From contig OY992537.1 of assembly GCA_963921195.1 (NCBI GenBank), forward strand, positions 55,142,313 to 55,206,312: DNA of 64,000 nt, in the 5' to 3' direction. The position numbers and the translations under genes are program-made. Position 1 is the first letter of the stretch. Each line of letters opens with the position of its first letter. Source of the DNA: Pegoplata infirma (Eukaryota > Arthropoda > Insecta > Diptera > Anthomyiidae). This document shows, one piece after another, positions 9,760 through 20,952 of the stretch. The notes beneath the pieces are model-generated. The model ran no database searches. It was not told the DNA's origin and saw nothing but the letters and a program-made list of their open reading frames with translations.

Positions 9760-11032
9760 ATAAATTTTCTATAGAACATTTTTTATCGATTATAAATTTT
9801 CTATAGAAAACTTCTTATCGATTTAAAATCTTCTATAGAAAATATTTTATCGATTATAAATAAAAAAAATGTTATCGATTATAATTTTTAATTATAAATT
9901 TTTTATCGATTTTTTGTAAAAAAATTTTCAAATCCATAAAAATGTTTTCTATAGAAAATTTTTTATCGATTATAAATTTTATTATAAATTTTTTATAAAA
10001 ATTTTTTATCGATTTTAAATTTTTTACAAAATTTTTTTTTATCGATTTTAAATTTTCTACTAAAATTTTTTATCGATTATAAATTTTATTATAAATAGTT
10101 TATAGAAAATTTTCTTGGATTTTAAATTTTCTACAAACAATTTTTTTATCGATTATTAATTTTCTATAGAAAACTTTTTATCGATTATTAATCTTCTATA
10201 GAAAATTTTTTATCAATTATAAGTTTTATATAGAAAATATTTAATCGATTACATTTACAAATTTTAATTTTTTTATATAATTTTATTTTAAAATTTTTAA
10301 TCGATAAAAAAATTTCTATTTAAAATCGATAAAAAAGTTTCTAATCGATAAAAAATTTTCTATAGAAAATTTATAATCGATAAAAAATTTCCTATAGAAA
10401 ATTTATAATCCATAAAAAATTGTTTATGGAAAATTTTTATCGATTTTAAATTTTTGACAAAAAATCGATAAAAAATTTTCTATAGAAAATTTATAATCGA
10501 TAAAAAATTTTCTATAGAAATTTTTTTATCGATTTAAAATTTTTTACAAAAAATCGATAAAAAATTTTCTATAGAAAATTTATAATTGATAAAAAAATTT
10601 CTATAGGAGAATTAAAATATACAAAAAGTTTTCTATAGAAAATTAATAATCGATAAAAAATGTTCTATAGAAAATTTATAATCGATAAAAAAATTTTTTA
10701 TAGAAAATTTAAAATCCATAAAAATTTTCTTTAAAATAATTATAATAAAATTTATGATCGAATAAAAATTTATAATCTATAAAAACTTTTTTATAGAAAA
10801 TTTATAAACGATAAAAAATTATTTGTAAAAAATTTAAATTCGGTAAAAATTTTCTATAAAAAGTTTATAATCGATTAAAAATTTTCTGAAGAAAATTTTC
10901 TAAAGAAAATTTATAATCGATTAAAAATTTTCTATAGAAAATAATTATCGATAAAGATTTTTCTATAGAAAATGTATAATCGATAAAAAATTTTCTGTAG
11001 AAAATTCAAAATCGATAAAAAATTCTATAGTA
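9760..11032. repeat. AT-rich ATCGAT / TTTTCTATAGAAAA satellite, right block
   Basis: Continuation of the array at 4170-5426 past the retrotransposon. Units are 30-35 bp with heavy drift. The prevailing unit order flips from '..TCTATAGAAAATTTTTTATCGATTA..' near the left to 'TATAATCGATAAAAAATTTTC' on the right, as expected for an inverted array in a foldback. Confidence 0.8.
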
Positions 11033-12137
11033 ATATGTGTAAATTTTATTTTGTATGTTTGCATTTAATGTATCAATTAATCGAATGTATCATTTTTAAC
11101 CATAATAAATAATATATAAAAACATTTTTTGTAATTTTTTTATTTATGTAGTAAAGAAAGTTAAAAATATAAAGGCAAATGTATAAATTGATATACGTTA
11201 TTTGGTTTATTAAGTTGGAATTTATTTGTTAAATTGTATAAAATATTTGAATAAGTGGTAACTTTGACTTGATTAAATTGATAAATTTTACTTGATCATT
11301 TTTACAAAGTTTTCTTTTATAAACGTCATATTTTTTGTAAGACAATTTTTTACCTAAGTATATTAACTAAATAGTCTAATAACTTGTTAAGTTGTATATT
11401 TACGTATAAACTTAGGTAGATTATGCCAGATTTTTGAGTAATCTTACACCTGTTTTTTTTTGCGTGCACGAACGAAAATTTTGCATGTGTTTTGTTATTG
11501 TAACAACAACAAAATACATGTAAAATTTTCGTTCGTGTGTAGCGTTCGCCTTCTGTAAACTGGCCGTAATTTTTTTTGTTAACTCGAGTTTACTGGCTTT
11601 TTAGCAAATTTTTAGTTAAAATCAGCGTTTTAACTACTTTTTTTAGTTAAGTTCAATTTACGAAAATACTAGTTTTGAACAAATTTTGAATTAATTTTTT
11701 TTGTTGACTTCAAAACTGAGTTTACGAATTTTTACTAATTAATTTGCTGATTTTTCGTAACAAATTTGTTAAGTAGAATTTCTTGTGAAGCCTCCTATGC
11801 AAATCTCATAAGTTCTACTTAAGCTGATGAAAAAATAGAAAAAATAAACTTTTAATTTTTACAAAATATTTTCTAAATTTTAGTTTACGAAAAGTAACAA
11901 AAAGTTTAGCTGAATTCAACTAATTTTTTTGTTAATATATGTAGATAAAAACGTTACGAAATTTCAGCTAAATTTTTAGTTAAAGTTTCGGTTTTTTTGC
12001 TACATTCATTCTACGAAAAGTTAACTAAATATTTTTAGTTAAATTAACTAAAAATTTAGTTGGCCCAAAATCAGGTGCTTTTTTAGTTAAATTTAACTAA
12101 ATTTTTTGTTAACTTTACAGTTTTTTTTTTGAGTGTA

Positions 12138-12329
12138 GCAACCATCGTCAAAATCTCTCCTCTTGGAAGCAATATCAGCTCAGTTGTGCGCTTCTTATTA
12201 AGAGAAGACCAAATTTGTCGTGTTGTATCACAAGTCCATCCATTTACCCATCTCCGTCGCGAAACAAGGCTGTAAGTTTTGTTTGCAAGTTTCTGGAAGC
12301 ATACCAACACATTCCAATTATGTTGGAAC
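12138..12329 (-). pseudogene. Decayed LINE fragment B, middle part
   Basis: The minus strand reads TTRQIWSSLNKKRTTELILL then PRGEILTMVA, a linker found between RNase H and the C-terminal cysteine block of I/R1/LOA-type LINEs. It ends at the TA where the 9.2-kb transposon inserted and resumes at 2916. On the other side it is cut by a MITE at 12330-12842. At least one frameshift and a stop break it. Confidence 0.7.
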
Positions 12330-12842
12330 TAGTGCCTGCGGTCAGTACCGCAGTACCGGGAATACCGGTATTCCCGGTTCTCGGTATTACCGGGAAATGG
12401 TACCGGTTTCCCGGTTCTTGAATTATTCCCGGGAATACCGGCATACCCGGTTCCGGTTCTGACGGTATTCCTGGGACTAACGGTATGTATATTTTGTAAA
12501 TTTTTATATAATTAAATTTTTTTTCTTTCCTTTTTCCAAAAAAAATATAAAACATGTTAAAAACAGCATTTCCAATTTTTTTATGAATTTAAGAAAAAAA
12601 ATAGTTGCATGATTTTTAAATAATTTTAGAAACACGACCAAATATTTCTGAAATAATGATTAAATGGTATAATTTAAATATTTTATGGTATAGTATTTTT
12701 TTTATTTTTGAGAACCGGTACCAAGATCAGAACCGGGAATACCAGTATTCCCGGGAATATATATAGAACCGGAAAACAGGTTCCAGAACCGGTAATACCG
12801 GTGTTCCCGGGAAAACCGAGAACCGGGAAATGGGGGGCACTA
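12330..12842. mobile_element. hAT-like MITE with CCGGGAATACC repeats
   Basis: A 513-bp element with ends TAGTGCC and GGCACTA has an exact 8-bp target duplication GTTGGAAC (12322-12329 and 12843-12850). Both subterminal zones are packed with direct and inverted copies of ACCGGGAATACCGG-like words. They leave a GC-rich island in AT-rich DNA. There is no transposase. The 8-bp duplication and TAG-type end point to the hAT superfamily. Confidence 0.8.
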
Positions 12843-12850
12843 GTTGGAAC

Positions 12851-13100
12851 CCATGAGGTAGTTCCCAGTCTTGCAATTTCATCTGCTTTGCAATTCCCTG
12901 GAATGTCTCTGTGCCCTGAGACCCATATAAGTCGTATGTTTCAGAAACATTGACTACAGGGACTTGACCGCGGCTTGACTGTCAGAATAGATGTTGACTG
13001 TAGTTGTAGACAATACATTGCACCCTAACCAGTCAGCCACTTCCTTTATTGCCAGCATCTCTGCCTGGTAAACACTACAATGATCTGACAATCTTCAACC
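12851..13100 (-). pseudogene. Decayed LINE fragment B, RNase H part
   Basis: The minus strand reads DHCSVYQAEMLAIKEVADWL, VNIYSDSQAAVKSL and, in another frame, GHRDIPGNCKADEIARLGTT. These are the core blocks of a LINE RNase H. It joins the piece at 12138-12329 once the MITE and one GTTGGAAC are removed. A stop after VKSL and frame changes show decay. 13100-13600 may hold more of this LINE but I could not recognise it. Confidence 0.7.
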
Positions 13101-15540
13101 CAAGAGTGTGGCTTACAACCCTGAAAATTACCGCGATTTGCTCTGCGATCTCCAAGGTGATGGAAAGCATGGAAACCTCATTGTAAAATATTCAGAGGCC
13201 AATTGATTTCTAAATGATCGAAAGCATGATGGCTCGGGGGCTATATTCACTTATCTCCGCAGAACACTTTCCATGGTAATATCGATAAAACAGAGTACAC
13301 ATTCCGACGATGCTCTAATGTGTCAAATGAGCTGGATACCTTATTTTCATTTCATAAGCATCAACGTCCTCCTTTGATAACGGTACAAGATTTATAAAAT
13401 AGACTTTTCCATCCCATCTCCTTACTAGTCATACCAGCTGTTTCCGTGTCTTTAGAGTCTATTCTGAAGCTTATGGACCTTGTTCGGGGAAGGGCAGTGA
13501 AGCCTGTCAATGGTAGTAGCATATCCAACTCTGTTGATACATTGGAGCATCGTCGGAATGTAGTTTGTGTGACACTCTTCTCTTGATAAAATCATGGGAG
13601 CTGTTCATCTGAAATTATTCCCCAGGCCCGAGTCTCTGTTAGTAGTTCTCGCTTTGCTGAAAAAAGAGTTGACCCCAAATCAAATACATATATTTGCTGG
13701 ATTTTACATACCAAATATTCTGAGTGCAACGATTTGCTTTTTTTCCTTACTCCACAGTTTTTTTTTTATTTTTGCTATATCATCAACAATTATTTTAAGT
13801 GTACCACTTCACGAACTGTCAGATTGGTAGAGTTATATTACATTTAATGTGACAGTTAAATGTTAATACATAATAATATTATTGTATCATATAACAAGAC
13901 TATAGTCTATCATCAACTAACCAAGATTTTCCCATAATTACAAATGAACAGTAACCGGCAAGCAAGCAGCAGGCAGGCATGCAGAGCTTAAACCATAAGA
14001 TCAAATTACCCAGTAGTAAGTAGAATTTGCAAAGCCAGAAATAACAAAATGTTAATCATGAGCAATTTTTGAAGTACATTGACTGTGTTTATTATAACTA
14101 AGGTTGGATTTTACAGTCAGCACTTAAGTTTTTCACTACACAAAAAATAATGATGAAAAATGTAAGGACACCTCGAAAATTTAGGAACATTCCACATAAC
14201 CTTAAAATGCAAAATACTTTAAATCGGCTGCTGTTTGACATATATGAAAAGAATTGGATACCGAAAGGTCAAACATATTTTTTACCCCAAAAATTAGTTC
14301 GTTTCTTTGGTTATAAAATCATACTGTCGCGTCTGTTTAAGTCTGTGCTTAAGTGTCGCCTGTAAAATCCGTCAAGTAAATTTTCTACAAAAAAATACTA
14401 CTAAATTTTATTAAGTGTATGGAATAGAAAATTAAACAGCCCTAAAGAGATAAACACAAAAACCATTTATGTTTCTATTTTTGTTTTTATTCTCAACTTA
14501 ATGTTTGCTTTTTGAGTAGGTTGACATAATAATTTGACAGTTTAATTGCATATGACAGCTAAACATGATTATAAATTTCAATTTAAAGTTCAGAAATGTA
14601 AATAAAAGAAAAAACTAATCGTTAGGATAATTGAATGGAATTAAGTTGTTATTCGTTTTAAAGTAATATAACCATAGGCATCATCGAAATGACACCATAT
14701 GCTAAATACGCTGATAAAAATTTCTGCATAACAATAATGAAAATCTTAATTAGTGTTATGAAAAATGACGTTAAAAAGCAAATTTTGTAAAGTTTCATTG
14801 AATAATTATTTTTGTTGTACAATGAGAAAATCTGAAAAAATTAATTGACAACACAGGCTAAGTGGAGATGTCGACAGCTTTCGGAAAAAAGCCCCTTCTA
14901 TGAAAATTTTATGAAAAGTTTCATAAAATTAATGAAAATCTTCGAGAAAATTTACAATGTATTTGTGAAATTGTTTCATAACTGTAATGTAAATCTGATC
15001 TGTTTTATTTTTATATGAACATCATCACGTTTTTTTTTTTGAAAAACTCGTTATTTTTCTGAAATCCGCCGACTTTTCTGCTAAATTTAACAGATTTTTT
15101 AGCTGAAATCAGCAGATTTTTTTCTAAATTCAGCCGAATTAGCAGGTATACCAGCAGTCTGAACCGATTTTTCAGCTGAATAAACCGAGATTTTCCAGAT
15201 AAAAATTTTTATAGTGAATACTATTATTAAATGTTTAAAAACATTTACTATCAATGAGTAATACGCAAATTTGAATATCCATCAAATGTTAAAACTATGT
15301 TAACAAGAATTACAAGCATTAACAAACCGCAAAGCATTTTTTACGCACATAAAATGAGTCATGAAGTTTTAACAAATTTATATTTATTAAGAGACCTGTT
15401 TAAAAGAATATGGTTTATTGAATCCTTTCTTGTGTTAAACGCATGAGAAAATAAAGAAATGGTTATTGAAATTTTATATTATGAGTCATAAAGAATTAAA
15501 GCTTAATATGTGCCATTAACTACACCATTTCCAGGTGTAA
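13101..15540. other. Intergenic DNA, mostly unassigned
   Basis: No gene is supported. Apart from the small inverted-repeat element at 14106-14370 I see only short palindromic AT-rich phrases, for example around 14890-14960. The 78-codon open frame at 13594-13830 has no recognisable motif and is treated as chance. Confidence 0.4.
14106..14370. mobile_element. Small inverted-repeat element (MITE-like)
   Basis: The ends are GGATTTTACAG and CTGTAAAATCC, followed inward by CACTTAAG on both sides. No convincing target duplication was found, so class is unassigned. Confidence 0.5.
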
Positions 15541-15545
15541 AAAAG

Positions 15546-15795
15546 ATCAATTGTAATTCGAAGATTCTACTTGTAATTTGAAGATTTCATTTGTAATTCG
15601 TAAATTCCATTTGCAATTCGCAGGTTCCAATTGTAATTCGAAGATTCCAATTGTAATTCGTAAAAGATCAATTGTAATTCGAATAAGATCCATTGTTATT
15701 CGTAAAAGATTAATTGTAATTCGTAAAAGATCAATTGTACTTCGTAAAGATTAATTAATTAATTAATTCGAAGATTCCAATTGTAATTCGAAAAC
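15546..15795. repeat. Minisatellite, unit about 20 bp
   Basis: About 12 imperfect copies of AAGATTCCAATTGTAATTCG and variants with AAAGATCAATTGTAATTCG. The core AATTGTAATTC also occurs in the Nup107 intron array at 56930-57530. Confidence 0.85.
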
Positions 15796-15911
15796 TAACG
15801 AGTAGATCAACAAAACATTGTTTTTACCCCTTAAAAAGCATTTTTTGTGGATTTACTCGTTCGTTACATGTAGTAAAATCAACTGACATGTGCAGTTAAA
15901 GCAAGTTAGAA

Positions 15912-16270
15912 AATTATAGTCGGTCAAGACCGTTCATATGATACCCTAAACAAGTGTTTTCCGGAAAATGGATCCCAAGTTAAAACATGGACCGATTGGA
16001 TCTTTTTATTGTTAGATCTTTAATTAGAAGTCTAAACTTCCGCGCTGGCTGGGTCCCCCCCAAGATCAAGTGCGTTCTTCCTGAAATTATAACCACATCG
16101 TTTTGGCATTTTTTTTTTACCAATAACGCATAGCATTTAGGCGAAGTTCGTCAAAATGCATTTCTTGCTCCGCCCTAATGTAGAATCCTTCAGCAAAATA
16201 AGCATCAAAGAGAAAGACATATGCCCAGATTCAGTATGCCGTACAAAGTGAGTGACTAGAAATTTTGTAC
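15912..16270. repeat. Diverged mini-me/DINE-like fragment
   Basis: It shares 'GACCTATCATATAATACCCT'-type sequence and the following 'CATGGACCGATTGGATCT' block with 44096-44260, with many changes. It is a decayed partner of the complete-looking copies. Confidence 0.5.
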
Positions 16271-16296
16271 GTAAAACAAAATCAAATTTGAGTTTT

Positions 16297-16378
16297 TATA
16301 CCCTCCAACCACAGTATGGGGGTATACTCACTTTGTCATTCCGTGTGTAACGCATCGAAATATCGGTCGGGGACCGAT
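16297..16378 (+). repeat. Truncated mini-me/DINE-like end
   Basis: It begins with the TATACCCTCCAACCACAGTA palindromic end and runs through 'GTCATTCCG..AACGCATCGAAATATCGGTC', as in the copy at 20953-21541. It stops abruptly at a tRNA-like segment. Confidence 0.65.
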
Positions 16379-16446
16379 AGGCTAGTTGGTAGCATGCTAG
16401 CCTATGAAACAGGAGGTCGTGGGTTCGATTCCCACCAAAACCCTTG
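16376..16446 (+). other. tRNA-like segment (SINE head or tRNA pseudogene)
   Basis: It holds a box A-like TAGGCTAGTTGG, a perfect box B GGTTCGATTCC, a 5-bp T-arm stem (GTGGG/CCCAC) with a 7-base loop, and T-GAA in the anticodon loop position. The D and anticodon stems do not pair well and the acceptor stem is poor. I therefore read it as a tRNA-derived element head, not a working tRNA-Phe. Confidence 0.5.
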
Positions 16447-17038
16447 GTCGATTTCGCTACAACGAGACGACGCACAGTGGTCAATTTCGCGAGATAGCGG
16501 TCAAAACTCTATAACTTTTGACCGGATTGGTATTTTTTTACGCAATTTGTTTTGTTCAATAGGAGGGACTTTAAGCTTCAATTTGAGTGTTCAAACGTAA
16601 AAATCGACTGATAGGAACGTAAGTAATGTGGAGTTAAAAATGCATTTTAATTTTTTGTTGAGTTTCCATGTAAAAGTTGAATATTTTGACATTTTAAATA
16701 GGTATTTTTTTATAATTTCTTATTTTCTTCAATCGTATTTTACAACCAATACTTATTTATTATTCCTAAACTTAATTTTGGTCAGAAAATGCCAACATTT
16801 GGCCCCTGACATTTATTTAGTCTCAACATTCACAGGGGCCAAAGGTTGTTTTTTTTTTTGGAAGAAAGCTAATTCTTGTGAGGATTAAACTGAAAAATAA
16901 CACTGAAATTCCCAACAATATCAATACCATTTGGATATATTATATACAGAACACAACATCGATAAAATTTTAAGTAAACTTTTACTATTGATTTAAAGTG
17001 CACATATATTTTATTTAAATGTATTGATAAAAATTTAT

Positions 17039-17245
17039 TTGCTGTAGCTCAAAAAGTGCAGTCCCGATGCATGGACATGTATATATAGGAATGTAGGGGA
17101 GAGTTAGGACTACAAAATAGTAAATTTGTGTTTTGACTCAGCTTGACTCACAGGAGTTGTGCTCTATGAAGTAGGAAATTTTCGAGAAATTTGACCTTTT
17201 TTAAAAAAAATATTTAAATTGTTCTGAAAACAGTAGAGCTTCAAT
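17039..17245 (+). repeat. 207-bp direct repeat, copy 1
   Basis: By eye identical to 19776-19982, 2,737 bp away, from 'TTGCTGTAGCTCAAAAAGTG' to 'CAGTAGAGCTTCAAT'. Both copies lie inside Transib-like element A. The lack of differences implies a recent copying event. Confidence 0.85.
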
Positions 17246-17285
17246 ATAGAATATAGAATATAGAATATAGAATATAGAATATATA
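17243..17285 (+). repeat. (ATAGAAT)n microsatellite
   Basis: Five to six heptamer units directly after the first 207-bp repeat. They are absent after the second copy. Confidence 0.85.
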
Positions 17286-17624
17286 TAATAAGTATAAATA
17301 TCCTCTTTCTTATTCCGAAGTCCGTTTTTTAAAACATCTTTTCAAATTTGAGATATCCAGCATTTTCTAAGAAAAAACACACCATTTTGACGTTTTTTGA
17401 AAATTTGCGTTATAGAAAAGGCTCTAGATTATTTAAAAATTACGGGTCTTGCATATTTTTGGAATGAAGATTAATTATGTTGGTACTATTCTACGTACCA
17501 AATTTTAATACCGTAACTTTTAAACATTTCAAGTAATGTCATATTTGCCATTTAAGTTGTGTGGGAGGTAGGCGTGTCCATTGACCGATCATCCCCATTT
17601 TTAATACCATGCAACCTGACTATA

Positions 17625-17911
17625 GCCTTGTTTTCGCATAACCGTATACATGTTAACATTAAACGATTAACCGAAAACGCATCCACGTTAAACAAAATTT
17701 ACTTGGCATCACTTCTGTGAAAAAGGTTTGTGTATTTGCTATTAACAAAGAAAAAGGTTTGTGTCTTTGCCATTTCAATAAAAATGTGAACTTGGCATCA
17801 CTTTTTATCGACGCTTCATTTTAACGCCGATAATTATACAAGTTAAAAATAAGCGTGGATAATTTAAAATTTGTATGGGCAAGCGTATATACGGTTATGC
17901 GAAAACAGGGC
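17625..17911. mobile_element. Small inverted-repeat element (MITE)
   Basis: Terminal repeats GCCTTGTTTTCGCATAACCG and the inverted CGGTTATGCGAAAACAGGGC enclose about 290 bp. No exact target duplication is visible, so the superfamily is open. Confidence 0.65.
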
Positions 17912-18469
17912 TTATATAAGTGTTCTAAATACCCAGTTTTGTCGATCTAGCTCTTTTTGTTTCATTGTTATTTTGTTTGGCGTTGAGAACTCATTTGCTC
18001 CATATCACACAAAGGTCCCAAATGTGTAATCAAAATTGGATATGGAGCATAATACCATAAAATCTTATTTTCTTAAAAGCTTAAAATCTTTTGATCTATT
18101 GTATGTAAAAGTTTGAAAACTAGAAGCTTTGTTAACAATATATGTAGCAATAAATGGTAAACATTAAAACAAAATCCATCGATTACTTTTTGAGAAAATT
18201 TGTGGTAAACCTATTTTATCGTTTTTCTCGAAACCGAGTTGTTGGCGTATGGAGCAAAACAATAATAAGCTGACGAGTAGTGGTTTAGCTTCTTCATCTA
18301 ACTCTAATGAGGTTGATATCCATTTTTGTCGAATACTGGACATATATGGGTCTGATGTGCAGAACAAAATATTAATAAGATCTTCATTAGTACAATATCT
18401 GGAAATTTTGCTTGTATTGTGCTCGCGAAAGAATCTGTAGTCTTTGTTCCTTTTTTCTTGCGCTTCTTC

Positions 18470-19505
18470 ATTTTTATACCCTCCACTCTAGTGATAGAGG
18501 GTATATATAAGTTTGTCATTCCGTTTGTAACACCTCGAAATATTGGTCTAGGACCCCATAAAGTATATATATTTATGATCCTCGATCGATTTTAAGTCGA
18601 TCTAGCGATGTCCGTCCGTCCGTCCGTCCGTCTGTCTGTCTGTCCGTAGAAAACACGCTAACTTTTGAAAGACTTTACAGAGGCTACTGAAGTTTGGCAT
18701 ATATGTTTGTCATTTACCTGGTCAGGTTGGTATTGCAATCCAGCCAAATCGGTCCAGTGGTTCAAAAGTTATGAGCAAAAGAGTAAATTTCGGCAAGGGT
18801 GTTTCGCGAATTTACGAGATAAAAAACACGATAACTTTTGAAAGACAATAATGAGACTACTGAAGCTTGGCATGCATCTTTGCCGTTCCCCGGGTCTATT
18901 TGATTTTAAACTTCAGCTCAATCGGTCCAGTGGTTCAAAAGTTATAAGCAAAACCCTGAATTTCAAATTTGTTTCATCTAAAATGCCACGTGTTTTAACA
19001 AGTTTTAAAAGCATTGGTGGTAACTAAACAATGCTTTTTAAACTTGTTTAAATTTTAAGCAATGCTTTTTAAACTTGTTTAGTTTTAAAAGCATTGGTAA
19101 CTTAAAAATCACACTCGAAAAAAATTTTACACTCAAAAAAAATTTTACACTCAAAAAAAAATTTTACACTCCAAAAAAAATGTACACAAAAAAAAATTTA
19201 GTTTTTTTTTTTTACAAAAATTACAATATTTTGTGTACATACCTACGTTCATTCACTCAGAAATATTTTTACAGTAAAAAAAAACATTACACTCGAAAAG
19301 AATTTTACACTCAAAAAAAAAAAATAGTAATTTTTCTTTTTTTAAAAAAAAAAAATTACAAAAAAAGAGTTTTTTACTCAAAATAAAATATTTCTAATCA
19401 AAATTGTTAATTTTTTCACGTTAAAAAATGTACTACCCTTTAAAAAAATGCATTGTGAAGGGTATTCATAGATTCGGCAAAGTCGAATTTAACTTTTCTA
19501 CTTGT
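18470..19505 (+). mobile_element. mini-me/DINE-like element with (GTCY)n
   Basis: It starts with the TATACCCTCCACTCTAGTGA palindrome, then 'TTTGTCATTCCGTTTGTAAC', a TATATA tract, (GTCC/GTCT)n at 18607-18648, and ends near GATTCGGCAAAGTCGAATTT. (TA)n plus (GTCY)n tracts around a core are the described features of dipteran mini-me elements. 19104-19385 inside it is an A-rich ACACTCAAAAAAAATTTT tandem stretch. Confidence 0.65.
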
Positions 19506-19775
19506 TTACCTTTTCCAAATGAATTGCCAGATACCACATAATTTGAGAGTTCTATTGTCATTTTTGTCAAAATTTTGATACACCCTTCTATGTGGACTAG
19601 GTCCAAATATGGGTCAACTTCTCCTAATTTCAACAGAATTATTTTTTTGGTCAATAAGAACTCTTGTACAAAATTTCATCAAAATATATGCATAATAGCC
19701 ACTTTCACATACAAATAACTTCTCAAAAAATATGACGTGCATTTGTACCGAATATCTTACCTTGGGTCAGAAAAA

Positions 19776-19982
19776 TTGCTGTAGCTCAAAAAGTGCAGTC
19801 CCGATGCATGGACATGTATATATAGGAATGTAGGGGAGAGTTAGGACTACAAAATAGTAAATTTGTGTTTTGACTCAGCTTGACTCACAGGAGTTGTGCT
19901 CTATGAAGTAGGAAATTTTCGAGAAATTTGACCTTTTTTAAAAAAAATATTTAAATTGTTCTGAAAACAGTAGAGCTTCAAT
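19776..19982 (+). repeat. 207-bp direct repeat, copy 2
   Basis: Partner of 17039-17245. It could be mistaken for an LTR pair because it reads TG...CA. There is no matching target duplication, primer site or coding region between the copies. Confidence 0.85.
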
Positions 19983-20407
19983 TTTTTTACCAGTAATAGG
20001 AAATAAGTTAAGTTACAACACAAAATTTATTTCGTCCAAAAATCTTGAAAAACAAAATAGTTATGATCATTTAAACTTTAAAAATTAACTAAAAATATCA
20101 TAAATTTACTAAATTCTGAAAAAGCCCATTTTGAACCACCCTGTTCTCAGTGAGATAGTTGAAATAGAGTTCTAATTTTTTGGCTCCCGAGGTTTACTAC
20201 TATCTACTTTCATATGAGTCTAATAACTTTAAAATCGGAGAACAAAAACCAAAAGGAGTTTTGGCCGCTATTTAAAAATATTGACCACAGTGCGACGGTC
20301 ATTGTTACCAGTTCTCGGTTAGGTTAAAATTATTTAAAATGAGTTGTAAATAAAAATTTGGAAAAATAAATAAAAACTGATCATTGGATCAAATTATTAT
20401 AAAAAAA

Positions 20408-20866
20408 AAATATCGGTCGGGGACCCCATAATGTATATATATTATTGATCAGTGATCGATTCTAAGACATTCTAGCGATGTCCGTCCGTCCGTCTGTCCG
20501 TCCGTCTGTGGAGGACACGATACAGTCCAAAATAAAAGAGCTAGACTCCTGAAGTTTGGCACGAATATGTCTTATGATCGTAGGCTGGTTAAGTTCGAAG
20601 ATGGGCAAAATCGGACCACGGGGGAAAAAGTTCCCCCTTAAAAACTAAACCAACCTCTGAAAAAACGCCATTTTTTATAGATTTTTTGTACTTTTGCCTG
20701 GCAAACGAAACATTTTTTATGTCAGAAGAAGTTCAAAGTCCTGTAGTTGGATCCAGAATGGTTGTCTCCCACCACCAAAAAAAAAACGCCCCTTTTTTTT
20801 TAAAATGTTGGAGGGTATAAAAGATTCGGCACGGCCGAATTTAACACTTTCACTTGTATGTTTTTG
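20408..20866 (+). mobile_element. mini-me/DINE-like element, 5'-truncated
   Basis: It runs from ATATCGGTCGGGGACCCCAT through (GTCY)n at 20479-20512 to GGAGGGTATAAAAGATTCGG and a CACTTGT end. It faces a second copy 90 bp away in the opposite direction. Confidence 0.65.
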
Positions 20867-20952
20867 TTTTACGTACAAATTTTGTAGACACTCAATTCGA
20901 CCGAGATAGCGAATCGCACAGAAAATTTGAAATGTTTAGGGTAAAACGGAGT

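Larger units (their letters stand above)
2917..12135. mobile_element. Large TA-flanked foldback transposon, split by a gypsy element
   Basis: The ends are CACTCAAAAA and TTTTTTGAGTG, each flanked by TA (2915-2916 and 12136-12137), as expected for Tc1/mariner-type or similar TA-targeting elements. Inverted arms share GTAAAGTTAAC close to the ends. Further in they share CCAGTTTACAGAAG and GAACGCTACACAC, seen at 2951-2979 and, inverted, at 11538-11567. The right arm carries about 500 bp more than the left. The core is an AT-rich satellite (4170-5426, 9760-11032). Without the retrotransposon the element is about 4.9 kb. No intact transposase frame was seen. It inserted into LINE fragment B. Confidence 0.75.
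16473..20292. mobile_element. Transib-like non-autonomous element A, TSD CGACG
   Basis: The ends are CACAGTGGTCAA (left) and, inverted, CACTGTGGTCAA (right), with shared inner words TAGCGG and CAAAACTC. The exact 5-bp duplication is CGACG (16468-16472, 20293-20297), fitting the CGNCG preference known for Transib. At both ends 22 bases separate the heptamer from CAAAACTC. The 3.8-kb interior has no transposase. It holds a 207-bp direct repeat pair, a small MITE (17625-17911) and a mini-me-like copy (18470-19505). Confidence 0.65.

Noticed and set aside
16376..16446. A functional tRNA-Phe (anticodon position GAA)
   Set aside because: Only the T-arm is well formed; D, anticodon and acceptor stems pair poorly, and a sister T-arm at 22930 sits in another repeat context.
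19075..19386. Lysine-rich 103-codon open frame
   Set aside because: It is produced by the A-rich ACACTCAAAAAAAATTTT repeat inside a mini-me-like copy.
17039..19982. The 207-bp repeats as LTRs of a small retrotransposon (they read TG...CA)
   Set aside because: No matching target duplication, no primer binding site after the first copy, no polypurine tract before the second, and no coding sequence between them.
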